Shown: one piece after another, positions 1 to 6,716 of the stretch
How positions within the stretch are numbered: position 1 is the stretch's first letter
Layout of the letters: each line of letters starts with the position of its first letter
Assembly (NCBI GenBank): GCA_947371415.1
Contig: CANBPJ010000089.1
Coordinates: forward strand, 1-7,061
Length of the DNA stretch: 7,061 nt
DNA from: Burkholderiaceae bacterium
Lineage (GTDB): Bacteria > Pseudomonadota > Gammaproteobacteria > Burkholderiales > Burkholderiaceae
Direction: 5' to 3'
The notes under the pieces: model-generated
Seen by the model: the letters and a program-made list of their open reading frames with translations, nothing else
Told to the model about the DNA's origin: nothing
Database searches by the model: none
Translations under genes and position numbers: made by a program

Positions 1-237
1 GGTGAGGGTATCTTTGGTATCGGCGCAGCGTCTCAGCATTATTTCGGCATTACTCCTGCATCATTGGATCGCGAGCAGGCTGCGGCGCTAGCATCCGCTT
101 TACCAGCCCCCAAATGTTTTGATAAGGTGAAGTATTGCCGTAAGGCCAATATTCACTTCCCCACGCGCCAAGACTTTATTTTGGAAAATATGGATAGGGT
201 AGCTTTAGTACCCATTCAGAAGCCGAAAGTCCGCTAG
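1..237 (+). CDS. mtgA: Monofunctional peptidoglycan glycosyltransferase MtgA, C-terminal part (5' end outside window)
   Basis: Frame 1 is open from the first base to a TAG at 235-237 and gives the last 78 residues of a protein. It begins GEGIFGIGAASQHYFG and continues with SLDREQAAALASALPAP. This is the typical C-terminal half of a family 51 glycosyltransferase domain, where a G-x-x-A-A-x-x-Y-F-G segment is followed by a helix ending in LPxP. The lack of a transpeptidase domain after it, with the protein ending about 40 residues later, points to the monofunctional enzyme MtgA rather than a bifunctional penicillin-binding protein. The family polymerises lipid II into glycan strands at the periplasmic face of the inner membrane. 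The catalytic glutamates and the N-terminal membrane anchor lie upstream of the window and cannot be checked. The stop codon overlaps the pyrF stop on the other strand. Confidence 0.85.
   Translation, partial: GEGIFGIGAASQHYFGITPASLDREQAAALASALPAPKCFDKVKYCRKANIHFPTRQDFILENMDRVALVPIQKPKVR
234..237. other. Shared CTAG: overlapping convergent stop codons of mtgA and pyrF
   Basis: The palindrome CTAG gives the TAG stop of mtgA at 235-237 on the plus strand and the TAG stop of pyrF at 234-236 on the minus strand. The two coding regions therefore overlap tail to tail by 4 bases, and any terminator for either gene must lie inside the other's coding sequence. Confidence 0.9.
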
Positions 238-1085
238 CTTAATTGATTGGATGCAGCTCTCAGCGCATCTCTAGTAGTGATAGCCACTTGTCTGGCGGCC
301 TCTGCAAAGTCATCACCTGAGCTGGCATACAAGATTGCTCTCGAGGAATTAATCATCATGCCCGTGCCAGGCCTATTGGAAATGCTGCCGGCTTTCACAG
401 TGGCATCAATATCTCCACCCTGGGCACCAATTCCGGGGATGAGCAAAGGCATTTCCCCAACAATGGCGCGCACTTTGGCGATTTCCTCCGGAAAGGTTGC
501 GCCCACCACGAGACTGACTTGTCCCGACGCATTCCACTGCTGTGCCGCGAGTTTTGCAACATGAAGGTACAACGGTTCACCATTTGGCGAGACATTTAAA
601 AACTGGAGATCGGAACCTCCTGGGTTGGAGGTGCGACATAAAACAATCACCCCTTTGCCCGCATGTTTCAGGTAGGGCTCAATAGTGTCAAAGCCCATGT
701 AGGGGTTCACGGTGACTGCATCAGCACCGTAGCGCTCAAAAGCTTCTAGGGCATAGTGGTCGGCAGTGCTACCGATATCTCCCCGCTTGGAATCGAGGAT
801 GACTGGAATCAGGGGGTATTTATCTTTAAGGTAGCGAACCAGTTTTTCGAGTTGGGCTTCAGCTCGTTGGGAGGCGAAATAAGCGAACTGGGGCTTGAAG
901 GAGCAGACCGTATCCGCTGTAGCATCAGCGATCTCGCGGCAAAACTCATAAATTCCTTCCGGCTTACCTTGGAATCTGAGGGGCAAGCGCTTGGGATCTG
1001 GATCAAAGCCCACACACAACATACTGCCTTGGGAAGCCCATGCGGACTGGAGTTGCTGGGTAAAGGTATTTTTGCTGGAGTTCAT
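234..1085 (-). CDS. pyrF: Orotidine 5'-phosphate decarboxylase (type 2 subfamily)
   Basis: This 283-residue protein catalyses the last step of de novo UMP synthesis, decarboxylation of OMP to UMP, in the cytoplasm. The whole chain is one TIM-barrel domain. Visible landmarks are LCVGFDPDP (about residues 23-31), FKPQFAYF (63-70), the catalytic motif ILDSKRGDIGSTA (96-108, with D98, K100 and D103 the expected catalytic Asp/Lys/Asp set), VNPYMGFD (126-133), CRTSNPGG (150-157) and the phosphate-loop-like IPGIGAQGGD (216-225). Length and the DSKRGDIG form fit the longer 'type 2' PyrF group (about 270 residues) rather than the roughly 240-residue E. coli type. The ATG at 1085 is the only start that leaves a normal N-terminus; no clear Shine-Dalgarno precedes it. 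It is divergent from corA and convergent with mtgA, so it is probably monocistronic. Confidence 0.96.
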   Translation of the reverse strand: MNSSKNTFTQQLQSAWASQGSMLCVGFDPDPKRLPLRFQGKPEGIYEFCREIADATADTVCSFKPQFAYFASQRAEAQLEKLVRYLKDKYPLIPVILDSKRGDIGSTADHYALEAFERYGADAVTVNPYMGFDTIEPYLKHAGKGVIVLCRTSNPGGSDLQFLNVSPNGEPLYLHVAKLAAQQWNASGQVSLVVGATFPEEIAKVRAIVGEMPLLIPGIGAQGGDIDATVKAGSISNRPGTGMMINSSRAILYASSGDDFAEAARQVAITTRDALRAASNQLS

Positions 1086-1159
1086 TGAGATTAAGCTTAT
1101 TTTAGCGAGACTGTCATGTTCTATAGGATAAACTAGCGCACATTCCTTAGGAGTTCACC
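1086..1159. promoter_or_regulatory. Divergent pyrF/corA intergenic region with candidate promoters
   Basis: These 74 bp must hold the upstream signals of both pyrF (minus) and corA (plus). For pyrF, ATTTTA at 1099-1104 reads TAAAAT on the minus strand, a 5-of-6 match to the sigma70 -10 box, but no good -35 lies 16-18 bp upstream of it. For corA, TAGGAT at 1124-1129 with a poor TTTAGC at 1101-1106 (17-bp spacer) is a weak candidate. An 8-bp palindrome, TAAGCTTA (1092-1099), lies between the pyrF -10 candidate and its start codon. The presence of promoters is inferred from the divergent layout; the exact boxes are uncertain. Confidence 0.4.
1147..1153 (+). promoter_or_regulatory. Ribosome binding site of corA
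   Basis: TTAGGAG contains the anti-Shine-Dalgarno match AGGAG and ends 6 bases before the ATG at 1160, which is good spacing. It is the clearest Shine-Dalgarno in the window and fixes the corA start. Confidence 0.8.
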
Positions 1160-2131
1160 ATGATCAACTTGTTCGTCCTGCAAAATGGCCGCCTCTCTCA
1201 AGAGCAAGTGGAAGATCGCAATGAATTGTTGCAATACTCCAATCCCATCTGGATCGACGTGGTTGATCCAGAAGAAGAAGAACTTCTGTGGATTAAAGAG
1301 GCTTTTGGCGTACTTCTCCCTGAATTGGATGATTTAGGTGACTTAGAGGCTTCCGCCCGTTATTTCGAGGCTGACGATGGCCACCTCCATATTCGCACCG
1401 ATTTCTTATTGGATGAAGAAGAAACTTCCCGCAACGTGCGAGTCGCTTTCGTGATGACCAAGCAGGTATTGTTCTCTATTCATGATGAGGATTTGCCGGT
1501 ATTCCGTCTAGTGCGTTTGCGCGCCCGTTTGCGCCCGGGCTCAGTCAGTAATGCAAAAGATGTATTGCTCGATTTGTACTCTACGGATGCCGAGTACTCT
1601 GCTGACGCCTTGGAAGAGGTTTACGAAAATCTGGAGCAGGCTGGTAAGCGTGTTCTACAGGATGATATTTCTGATAATGATGCAGAAGAGGTACTTGAAA
1701 CTATTGCGAAGGAAGAGGATACGAACGGACGTATTCGTCGCAATGTGATGGATACACGCCGTGCCCTGTCTTTCTTGATGCGTAGCAAATTACTATCTGA
1801 TGAGCAGCAAGAAGAAGCACGTCAGATTTTGCGAGATATCGACTCCTTAGAAAACCACACCGCATTCCTATTCGATAAGATCAACTTCTTGATGGATGCG
1901 ACTGTTGGTTTTATTAACTTAAACCAAAGTAAGATCATTAAGATCTTCTCGGTGGTATCTGTCGCCTTAATGCCGCCTACTTTACTCGCCAGTATTTGGG
2001 GGATGAACTTCCGCTACATGCCGGAATTAGAGCAAACTTGGGGTTATCCAGTTGCCATTCTCTCGATGGTGATTTCTGCGATGATTCCATTGTGGTACTT
2101 CCGTCATAAAGGCTGGCTTAGCTCACGTTAA
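1160..2131 (+). CDS. corA: Magnesium/cobalt transport protein CorA
   Basis: This 323-residue inner-membrane channel takes up Mg2+ (also Co2+ and Ni2+ in characterised members) and works as a homopentamer. The N-terminal cytoplasmic domain (about 1-250) is strongly acidic, with runs such as PEEEELL (37-43) and LDEEET (84-89), and ends in the long stalk helix. The family signature YGMNF-type loop is present as IWGMNF (279-284), with the GMN triplet at 281-283. It lies between TM1 (about 261-280, including FSVVSVALMPPTLLASI) and TM2 (about 296-314), and a short basic tail, RHKGWLSSR, follows. Length and order closely match E. coli CorA (316 residues), including the segments MDTRRAL, NFLMDA and IIKIFSVVSVA. 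The start is set by an AGGAG 6 bases upstream. It probably forms a single-gene unit, divergent from pyrF and ending 13 bp from the pncC stop on the other strand. Confidence 0.97.
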   Translation: MINLFVLQNGRLSQEQVEDRNELLQYSNPIWIDVVDPEEEELLWIKEAFGVLLPELDDLGDLEASARYFEADDGHLHIRTDFLLDEEETSRNVRVAFVMTKQVLFSIHDEDLPVFRLVRLRARLRPGSVSNAKDVLLDLYSTDAEYSADALEEVYENLEQAGKRVLQDDISDNDAEEVLETIAKEEDTNGRIRRNVMDTRRALSFLMRSKLLSDEQQEEARQILRDIDSLENHTAFLFDKINFLMDATVGFINLNQSKIIKIFSVVSVALMPPTLLASIWGMNFRYMPELEQTWGYPVAILSMVISAMIPLWYFRHKGWLSSR

Positions 2132-2144
2132 GCTGTAATTGCAC

Positions 2145-2657
2145 TTAGGTTTCTAGTAGACCTAGAAGATACGACAGCGCGTAATCGCGCGCTTGCTCTC
2201 GCACTGTTTGACGATCACCTGAAAATTGCTTTGTGATGGTGATGGTTTTTACATCATCCCCCACATTTTTTTTGATGGACCAGCCAAAGCAAACAGTGCC
2301 GACGGGTTTTTCTTGCGAGCCACCAGTTGGGCCAGCAATGCCGGTGATTGAGACGGCTACATTGACATTTGCCTTGCGCCTTGCGCCATCCGCCATAGCA
2401 GCAGCAACCTGCTCACTGACTGCACCAAATGATGCAATGGTTTCCACGGGGACGTCTAAGCACTCTGTTTTGGCTTCATTGCTGTAGGTGATGTAGCCGC
2501 GCTCAAACCAATCGCTGGAGCCCGCTAAGTCAGTCAGAGTGGCGCAGACTAGGCCACCAGTGCAAGATTCAGCTAGGGCGATTTTCCAACCATGCTCAAT
2601 GAGGACGCTTGCAAGTGATAGAGCCAGCTTGCCTTGTGAATCCATATGATTGTTCAT
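2145..2657 (-). CDS. pncC: Nicotinamide-nucleotide amidase (CinA C-terminal domain protein, PncC)
   Basis: This 170-residue stand-alone CinA C-terminal domain matches the E. coli PncC type (about 165 residues), which deamidates nicotinamide mononucleotide to nicotinic acid mononucleotide in pyridine nucleotide recycling. The family fingerprint is clear: LAESCTGG (28-35, with the likely catalytic serine S31), DLAGSSDWFERGYITYSNEAK (43-63), GAVSEQV (78-84), SITGIAGPTGGS (103-114), EKPVGTV (116-122) and FSGDR (145-149). The N-terminal molybdopterin-binding-like domain of full-length CinA is absent, so competence-related naming should be avoided. Its ATG overlaps the pgpA TGA as ATGA (2654-2657), and no Shine-Dalgarno is evident, so translation probably depends on coupling to pgpA. 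A second in-frame ATG four codons on (2645) is possible. It is the last gene of the thiL-pgpA-pncC unit. Confidence 0.93.
   Translation of the reverse strand: MNNHMDSQGKLALSLASVLIEHGWKIALAESCTGGLVCATLTDLAGSSDWFERGYITYSNEAKTECLDVPVETIASFGAVSEQVAAAMADGARRKANVNVAVSITGIAGPTGGSQEKPVGTVCFGWSIKKNVGDDVKTITITKQFSGDRQTVREQARDYALSYLLGLLET
2654..2657 (-). other. ATGA stop/start overlap, pgpA to pncC
   Basis: Read on the minus strand, ATGA contains the pncC start ATG (2657-2655) and the pgpA stop TGA (2656-2654). It is the same arrangement as at the thiL/pgpA junction, making the three genes one continuous translation unit. Confidence 0.82.
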
Positions 2658-3229
2658 GAGAAATAGTTTAATGCGATGTGCAGAATTGCGATGGTGAGTA
2701 GAGTGAAGAATGCTGCAGCCAAGTCATCCGCAATGATTCCAAAACCGCGCCACAGAATTTGCTTTGGACTGGATGGTGCAGAATCGTTGGCACCCTCTAA
2801 ATGCTTAAAGTGGCGATCAATCATTCCGATGGGGCCGGGCTTGATGGCATCAAAAAATCGGAAAAGTGCAAACGCCAAGATTTGCATCCAAAGGCTGGTA
2901 GGCATGATGAAGATCAGGACCAACCAGAAGGCAACGATTTCATCCCACACAATTCCACCAAAATCTTTTTTCCCTAACTCTTCACTGACTTGACCGCAAA
3001 TCCAACATCCCAAAAGAATCCCCCCGCCAATAAGCCACAAAAACTCTGCAGCAGAAAGAAAATATTCCCCTAGCAAAAACGCAGCCCAAGCCCAAAGTGT
3101 TCCCGCGGTGCCGGGAGCGAATGGCGCTAAACCGCTGCCTAAACCAAATGCAAGGGCACGGCTAGGCTTGCTAAACACCCACTTGATGCCAGGGATTGGT
3201 GCGGGGGAGGTATTGGAGTGGGTATTCAT
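2654..3229 (-). CDS. pgpA: Phosphatidylglycerophosphatase A
   Basis: This 191-residue inner-membrane lipid phosphatase converts phosphatidylglycerol phosphate to phosphatidylglycerol. PgpA-family motifs appear in order: FGLGSGLAPFAPGTAGTLWA (28-47), the acidic GGIVWDEIVAFW (91-102), FRFFDAIKPGPI (123-134) and GIIADDLAAAFF (164-175), whose Asp/Glu residues (D97, E98, D168, D169) are the expected metal-binding or catalytic acids. Hydrophobic stretches at about 46-60, 64-78, 99-125 and 168-188 fit an integral membrane protein. E. coli PgpA is 172 residues; the extra N-terminal 15-20 residues here are Ser/Thr/Pro-rich, so a later start (a GTG at codon 18) cannot be excluded. The ATG at 3229 is preferred because it overlaps the thiL stop as ATGA. 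No Shine-Dalgarno is seen. Confidence 0.94.
   Translation of the reverse strand: MNTHSNTSPAPIPGIKWVFSKPSRALAFGLGSGLAPFAPGTAGTLWAWAAFLLGEYFLSAAEFLWLIGGGILLGCWICGQVSEELGKKDFGGIVWDEIVAFWLVLIFIMPTSLWMQILAFALFRFFDAIKPGPIGMIDRHFKHLEGANDSAPSSPKQILWRGFGIIADDLAAAFFTLLTIAILHIALNYFS
3226..3229 (-). other. ATGA stop/start overlap, thiL to pgpA
   Basis: Read on the minus strand, ATGA contains the pgpA start ATG (3229-3227) and the thiL stop TGA (3228-3226). With no Shine-Dalgarno for pgpA, this supports termination-reinitiation coupling. Confidence 0.85.
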
Positions 3230-4248
3230 GCGAAGTGATCAAACGATTGAAGTAGGGCGCTTGCTCCTTGGGGGCTGAGTTTCATGCCATTCTGATGAAT
3301 AAGACTAATCTCGGGCTGAGAGCTTTGCATGGGCCTAATGCTGCCTATTTGAGTGAGAGGAAGATGTAAGTTGGCACTGATCTTGGCAATAGCCTCTCGC
3401 TGACTAGTGGGGGCTGTAAAACAGAGTTCGTAATCATCTCCACCACTAGCGGCATATTGGTTTTGAGTATTAAGGGATTGCTTCAGTAGTGTGGCAGATT
3501 TCGGCAGTCTATCCAGGAAGACCTCCGCATCTTTCCTGGATTGTTTCAGGACATGCCTTAAGTCTCCCAATAAACCATCTGAGATGTCTAAAGCAGAGTT
3601 GGCAATTTCTCTCAAGGCGCTTCCCAATTCGATCCTTGGGGTGGGTTGATGCATGCGGCCCTCAATGAGTGCTAGATCAGTTTGAGAAAGTTCAATTTCA
3701 TGACGCAGTGCAGCAAGAGTGAGCCTTGCATCTCCAATAGTTCCTGAGACCCAGATATCGTCACCTTCTAATGCCCCTGATCTTCGAATGGCTTTTTCTT
3801 TGGGGATGCTGCCAAAAGCAGTAATACAAATATTGAGCGGGCCAGCAGTGGTGTCACCGCCAATTAAAGGGCAGGCATATTGATTGGCAATCGCAAATAA
3901 ACCCTTGCTAAAGGCTTCCAACCAGAATGGATTAGCATCGGGAAGCGCCAGTGCCAGTGTGAAGCCTAAAGGCTTGGCACCCATGGCTGCTAGGTCTGAG
4001 AGATTGACTGCTAAGGCTTTCCAGCCTAGCCACTCTGGATTGGCATCTGCAAAAAAATGTCGCCCTGAGACCAGCATATCGCTGGTAATGGCAATTTCCT
4101 CTAAGGGGCCTGCTTTTAATAAAGCGCAATCATCGCCAATCCCCAGGGTCACCGACCTAGGATTTGCAGCAAGCATGGCTTCGGACTGCGTTTTAAAGAA
4201 ACGCTGAATCAGATCAAATTCGCCAAGTGGGGAGGATTGAGATTGCAT
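3226..4248 (-). CDS. thiL: Thiamine-monophosphate kinase
   Basis: This 340-residue cytoplasmic kinase phosphorylates thiamine monophosphate with ATP to thiamine diphosphate, the active cofactor. Its AIR-synthase/PurM-like fold motifs are all visible: EFDLIQRFF (10-18), GIGDDCALL (36-44), TSDMLVSGRHF (55-65), KALAVNLSDLAAMGAKP (77-93), IGGDTT (129-134), VSGTIGDAR (167-175), ALDISDGLLGDL (219-230) and SGGDDYELCF (268-277). The Mg/ATP-binding aspartates are intact. Length is close to E. coli ThiL (325). A TGA stands directly before the ATG in the same frame, so there is no longer reading. GAGGG lies almost against the ATG, unusually close for a Shine-Dalgarno. It heads the operon with pgpA, a partnership known from E. 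coli (nusB-thiL-pgpA). Confidence 0.96.
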   Translation of the reverse strand: MQSQSSPLGEFDLIQRFFKTQSEAMLAANPRSVTLGIGDDCALLKAGPLEEIAITSDMLVSGRHFFADANPEWLGWKALAVNLSDLAAMGAKPLGFTLALALPDANPFWLEAFSKGLFAIANQYACPLIGGDTTAGPLNICITAFGSIPKEKAIRRSGALEGDDIWVSGTIGDARLTLAALRHEIELSQTDLALIEGRMHQPTPRIELGSALREIANSALDISDGLLGDLRHVLKQSRKDAEVFLDRLPKSATLLKQSLNTQNQYAASGGDDYELCFTAPTSQREAIAKISANLHLPLTQIGSIRPMQSSQPEISLIHQNGMKLSPQGASALLQSFDHFA

Positions 4249-4320
4249 CCCTCATTTTATGGCTCTTGGGAGTCTTTCATCCGAGAGGAATAGAATTAGA
4301 AGCTTGAATAAGTCTGATTG
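4249..4320. promoter_or_regulatory. Divergent thiL/maeB intergenic region with candidate promoters
   Basis: These 72 bp separate the thiL operon (minus) from maeB (plus) and should contain both promoters. For thiL, ATTTTA at 4254-4259 reads TAAAAT on the minus strand, a 5-of-6 -10 match only 5 bases from the ATG; if used, the mRNA would be leaderless or nearly so. For maeB, TTGGGA (4266-4271) and TAGAAT (4291-4296) resemble -35 and -10 boxes but are 19 bp apart, longer than ideal. No operator or riboswitch-sized structure fits here; in particular there is no room for a TPP riboswitch before thiL. Box assignments are tentative. Confidence 0.38.
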
Positions 4321-4342
4321 ATGAGTGAACTGATGAGTAAAC
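4319..4342 (+). repeat. Imperfect 12-bp tandem duplication across the maeB start
   Basis: TGATGAGTGAAC (4319-4330) is followed directly by TGATGAGTAAAC (4331-4342), differing at one base. The unit is four codons long, so it keeps frame and produces two in-frame ATGs (4321 and 4333) and a repeated MSEL/MSKP N-terminus. Confidence 0.8.
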
Positions 4343-6660
4343 CAAGCAATAGCAGCAAAGAACAACAAATAGCGGATTTAAGGGCAGCTGCCCTCCACTA
4401 TCACGAGTTTCCTACCCCAGGAAAGATTGAGATTGCCCCCACAAAGCAACTAACGAATCAGCGAGACTTAGCGCTTGCATATACACCTGGTGTCGCTGCT
4501 CCTTGCGAAGAGATCGTTAAAGATCCTGCAAATGCCTTTAAGTACACAGCGCGTGGCAATTTGGTGGGTGTGATTACCAACGGTACCGCAGTATTGGGTC
4601 TAGGCAATATTGGCCCCTTGGCTAGTAAGCCAGTGATGGAAGGTAAGGCAGTTCTCTTCAAAAAATTTGCCGGCATTGACGTATTTGATATTGAGGTCAA
4701 TGAGAATGACCCAGATAAATTAGTTGAAATCATTGCAGCGCTTGAGCCAACATTTGGCGGCATCAATTTAGAGGATATCAAGGCGCCAGACTGCTTTGTT
4801 GTTGAGCGCAAGTTACAAGCGCGCATGAAGATTCCAGTCTTTCATGATGATCAACATGGAACTGCGATTGTGGTTGCCGCTGCTATTTTGAATGGCTTAA
4901 AGGTCGTGGGTAAGGATGTAGCTAACGTGAAGTTGGTTACATCTGGTGCTGGCGCAGCTGCTTTAGCTTGTCTAGATTTATTGGTTGACTTGGGTATCCC
5001 GCGTAAGAATATTTGGGTTACTGACTTGGCTGGTATTGCCTATAAGGGCCGCAAAGAATTAATGGATCCTGAGAAGGAGCCATTCTGCCAAGAGACAGAA
5101 TTGCGCACACTCGATCAAGCAATTGAAGGTGCTGATATTTTCTTGGGCCTGTCTGCTGGCGGCGTGCTAAAGCAAGATATGGTGAAGAAGATGGCGCCTA
5201 AGCCATTGGTATATGCCTTGGCAAATCCAACTCCAGAGATTCTTCCGGAAGAGGTAAAGGAAGTTCGCCCTGATGCGGTGATGGCGACTGGCCGTACTGA
5301 TTACCCAAATCAAGTAAACAATGTTTTATGTTTCCCATTTATTTTCCGTGGCGCTCTAGACGTAGGTGCCACCACCATTACGCGTGGAATGGAAGTTGCA
5401 GCAGTTAAGGCTGTTGCGGAGTTGGCGCAAGCTGAACAGAGCGAAGTAGTTACCTCTGTTTACGGTATTGAGAACCTGTCTTTTGGCCCAGAGTATTTGA
5501 TTCCGAAGCCATTTGATCCACGTTTAATCACTGTGATCGCTCCTGCTGTTGCCAAGGCTGCGATGGATGACGGCGTTGCACAGCGCCCAATTAAAGACTT
5601 TGATGCATACCGCAACCAACTACAACAATTCGTCTATCACTCTGGTACCTTGATGAAGCCACTGTTTAGCATCGCTAAACGTGTGCCTGCCGCTCAGAAG
5701 CGGATTGTATTTGCCGAGGGTGAAGATGAACGTGTACTGCGTGCTGTTCAAATCATTATTGATGAGCATTTAGCTACCCCGATCTTGATTGGTCGCCCAG
5801 CAGTCATCGAACATCGCATTGAAAAATTCGGCTTACGTATTAAAGCTGGTGAAGATTTTGAAATTGTGAATCCAGAAAATGATTCTCGCTTCCGTGATTT
5901 CTGGCAGACCTATTTAGCGTTGACTGAGCGTAAGGGCGTTACTGAATCTTTTGCGAAGTTAGAGATGCGCCGCCGCAACAGCTTAATCGGATCGATCCTG
6001 ATTAGCAAAGGCATGGCTGATGGCATGATTTGTGGCACGGTTGGTAATTCAGCTACGCATTTGAAGTATGTTGATGAGGTAGTGGGTCACGAACCTGGTG
6101 CTAATGTTTACGGTGCAATGTCTGGACTGATTTTGCCGGGTCGCCAAGTATTCTTAATAGATACCCATGTGAATATTGACCCAACTGCTGAGCAATTGGC
6201 TGAACTCACGCTGATGGCCGCAAACGAAATGCGTAAATTGGGCATTATTCCGAAAGTGGCGCTCTTGTCTCACTCTAACTTTGGTTCAAGTAGTGCACCT
6301 TCCGCAGTCAAAATGCGTGAAGTGTTAGCGTTGATTCAAAAAGCAGCCCCAGATCTTGAGGTTGATGGTGAGATGCACGGCGATAGCGCTTTGGATGAAA
6401 CTATTCGCGCTGGTGCAGTGACTTCATCACCGTTAAAGGGTGATGCCAATTTGTTAGTGATGCCAAATATCGATGCCGCCAACATTTCTTACAACTTATT
6501 AAAGACTGCTGCAGGCAACGGTATTGCGATTGGGCCGTTGCTCTTAGGAGTTGCTAAGCCAATTCATATTCTGACACCCGCAGCTACTGTGCGCCGTATC
6601 GTGAATGTGACCACTTTGGCGGTAGTTGAGGCGGCTAGCAATGCTAGAGGGGCTGCTTGA
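4321..6660 (+). CDS. maeB: NADP-dependent malic enzyme fused to a phosphotransacetylase-like domain (MaeB type)
   Basis: This 779-residue cytoplasmic enzyme oxidatively decarboxylates malate to pyruvate, making NADPH. Residues about 20-430 form the malic enzyme: YTPGVAAPCEEI (54-65), LGLGNIGP (92-99), NLEDIKAPDCF (149-159, metal site), FHDDQHGTA (174-182), the nucleotide-binding SGAGAAAL (208-215), ANPTPEI (301-307) and GRTDYPNQVNNVLCFPF (324-340). Residues about 448-775 resemble phosphotransacetylase: FAEGEDERVLRA (464-475), GMADGMICGTVG (564-575), LSHSNFGSSSAP (649-660) and VDGEMHGDSALD (681-692). In characterised MaeB enzymes this second domain is not known to act as a transacetylase but supports oligomerisation and acetyl-CoA control; that is family knowledge. 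The TTG at 4318 could extend it by one codon. ATG 4321 is chosen, while ATG 4333 (775 residues) is equally plausible because neither has a strong Shine-Dalgarno. Confidence 0.96.
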   Translation: MSELMSKPSNSSKEQQIADLRAAALHYHEFPTPGKIEIAPTKQLTNQRDLALAYTPGVAAPCEEIVKDPANAFKYTARGNLVGVITNGTAVLGLGNIGPLASKPVMEGKAVLFKKFAGIDVFDIEVNENDPDKLVEIIAALEPTFGGINLEDIKAPDCFVVERKLQARMKIPVFHDDQHGTAIVVAAAILNGLKVVGKDVANVKLVTSGAGAAALACLDLLVDLGIPRKNIWVTDLAGIAYKGRKELMDPEKEPFCQETELRTLDQAIEGADIFLGLSAGGVLKQDMVKKMAPKPLVYALANPTPEILPEEVKEVRPDAVMATGRTDYPNQVNNVLCFPFIFRGALDVGATTITRGMEVAAVKAVAELAQAEQSEVVTSVYGIENLSFGPEYLIPKPFDPRLITVIAPAVAKAAMDDGVAQRPIKDFDAYRNQLQQFVYHSGTLMKPLFSIAKRVPAAQKRIVFAEGEDERVLRAVQIIIDEHLATPILIGRPAVIEHRIEKFGLRIKAGEDFEIVNPENDSRFRDFWQTYLALTERKGVTESFAKLEMRRRNSLIGSILISKGMADGMICGTVGNSATHLKYVDEVVGHEPGANVYGAMSGLILPGRQVFLIDTHVNIDPTAEQLAELTLMAANEMRKLGIIPKVALLSHSNFGSSSAPSAVKMREVLALIQKAAPDLEVDGEMHGDSALDETIRAGAVTSSPLKGDANLLVMPNIDAANISYNLLKTAAGNGIAIGPLLLGVAKPIHILTPAATVRRIVNVTTLAVVEAASNARGAA

Positions 6661-6677
6661 TACCTTGGTAGCTGGTT

Positions 6678-6713
6678 TTATTTATGTTAGTTAGCAATAA
6701 CTAACATAAATAA
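6678..6713 (+). terminator. Perfect 16-bp AT-rich hairpin with GCAA loop, candidate maeB terminator
   Basis: TTATTTATGTTAGTTA (6678-6693) and TAACTAACATAAATAA (6698-6713) are exact reverse complements around a GCAA loop, which fits the stable GNRA tetraloop class. The hairpin begins 17 bases after the maeB stop, where a terminator would be expected. Against this, the stem has only two G-C pairs and the bases after it (TTATTATATAAATC) are T-rich but not a clean T tract. A protein-binding operator is the main alternative. Confidence 0.5.
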
Positions 6714-6716
6714 TTA

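Noticed and set aside
247..564. Plus-strand open frame opposite pyrF
   Set aside because: It lies wholly inside pyrF on the other strand, and the pyrF protein is unmistakable. The frame has no recognisable domain.
1268..1290. GAA triplet run in corA (PEEEELL)
   Set aside because: A short run of Glu codons in an acidic region typical of CorA; not a meaningful microsatellite.
1551..1748. Second plus-strand frame inside corA
   Set aside because: An out-of-frame shadow of the intact corA coding sequence with no start signal of its own.
2132..2170. Possible bidirectional terminator between corA and pncC (TTCTAG 2151-2156 and CTAGAA 2162-2167; alternative TAGGT/ACCTA pairing)
   Set aside because: The stem is only 6 bp, has no T tract on either side, and lies within the final codons of pncC. 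Too weak to list as a terminator.
4249..4320. TPP riboswitch upstream of thiL
   Set aside because: The 72-bp divergent spacer is too short for the aptamer plus promoter, and the conserved CUGAGA core is not seen on the minus strand. thiL operons commonly lack one.
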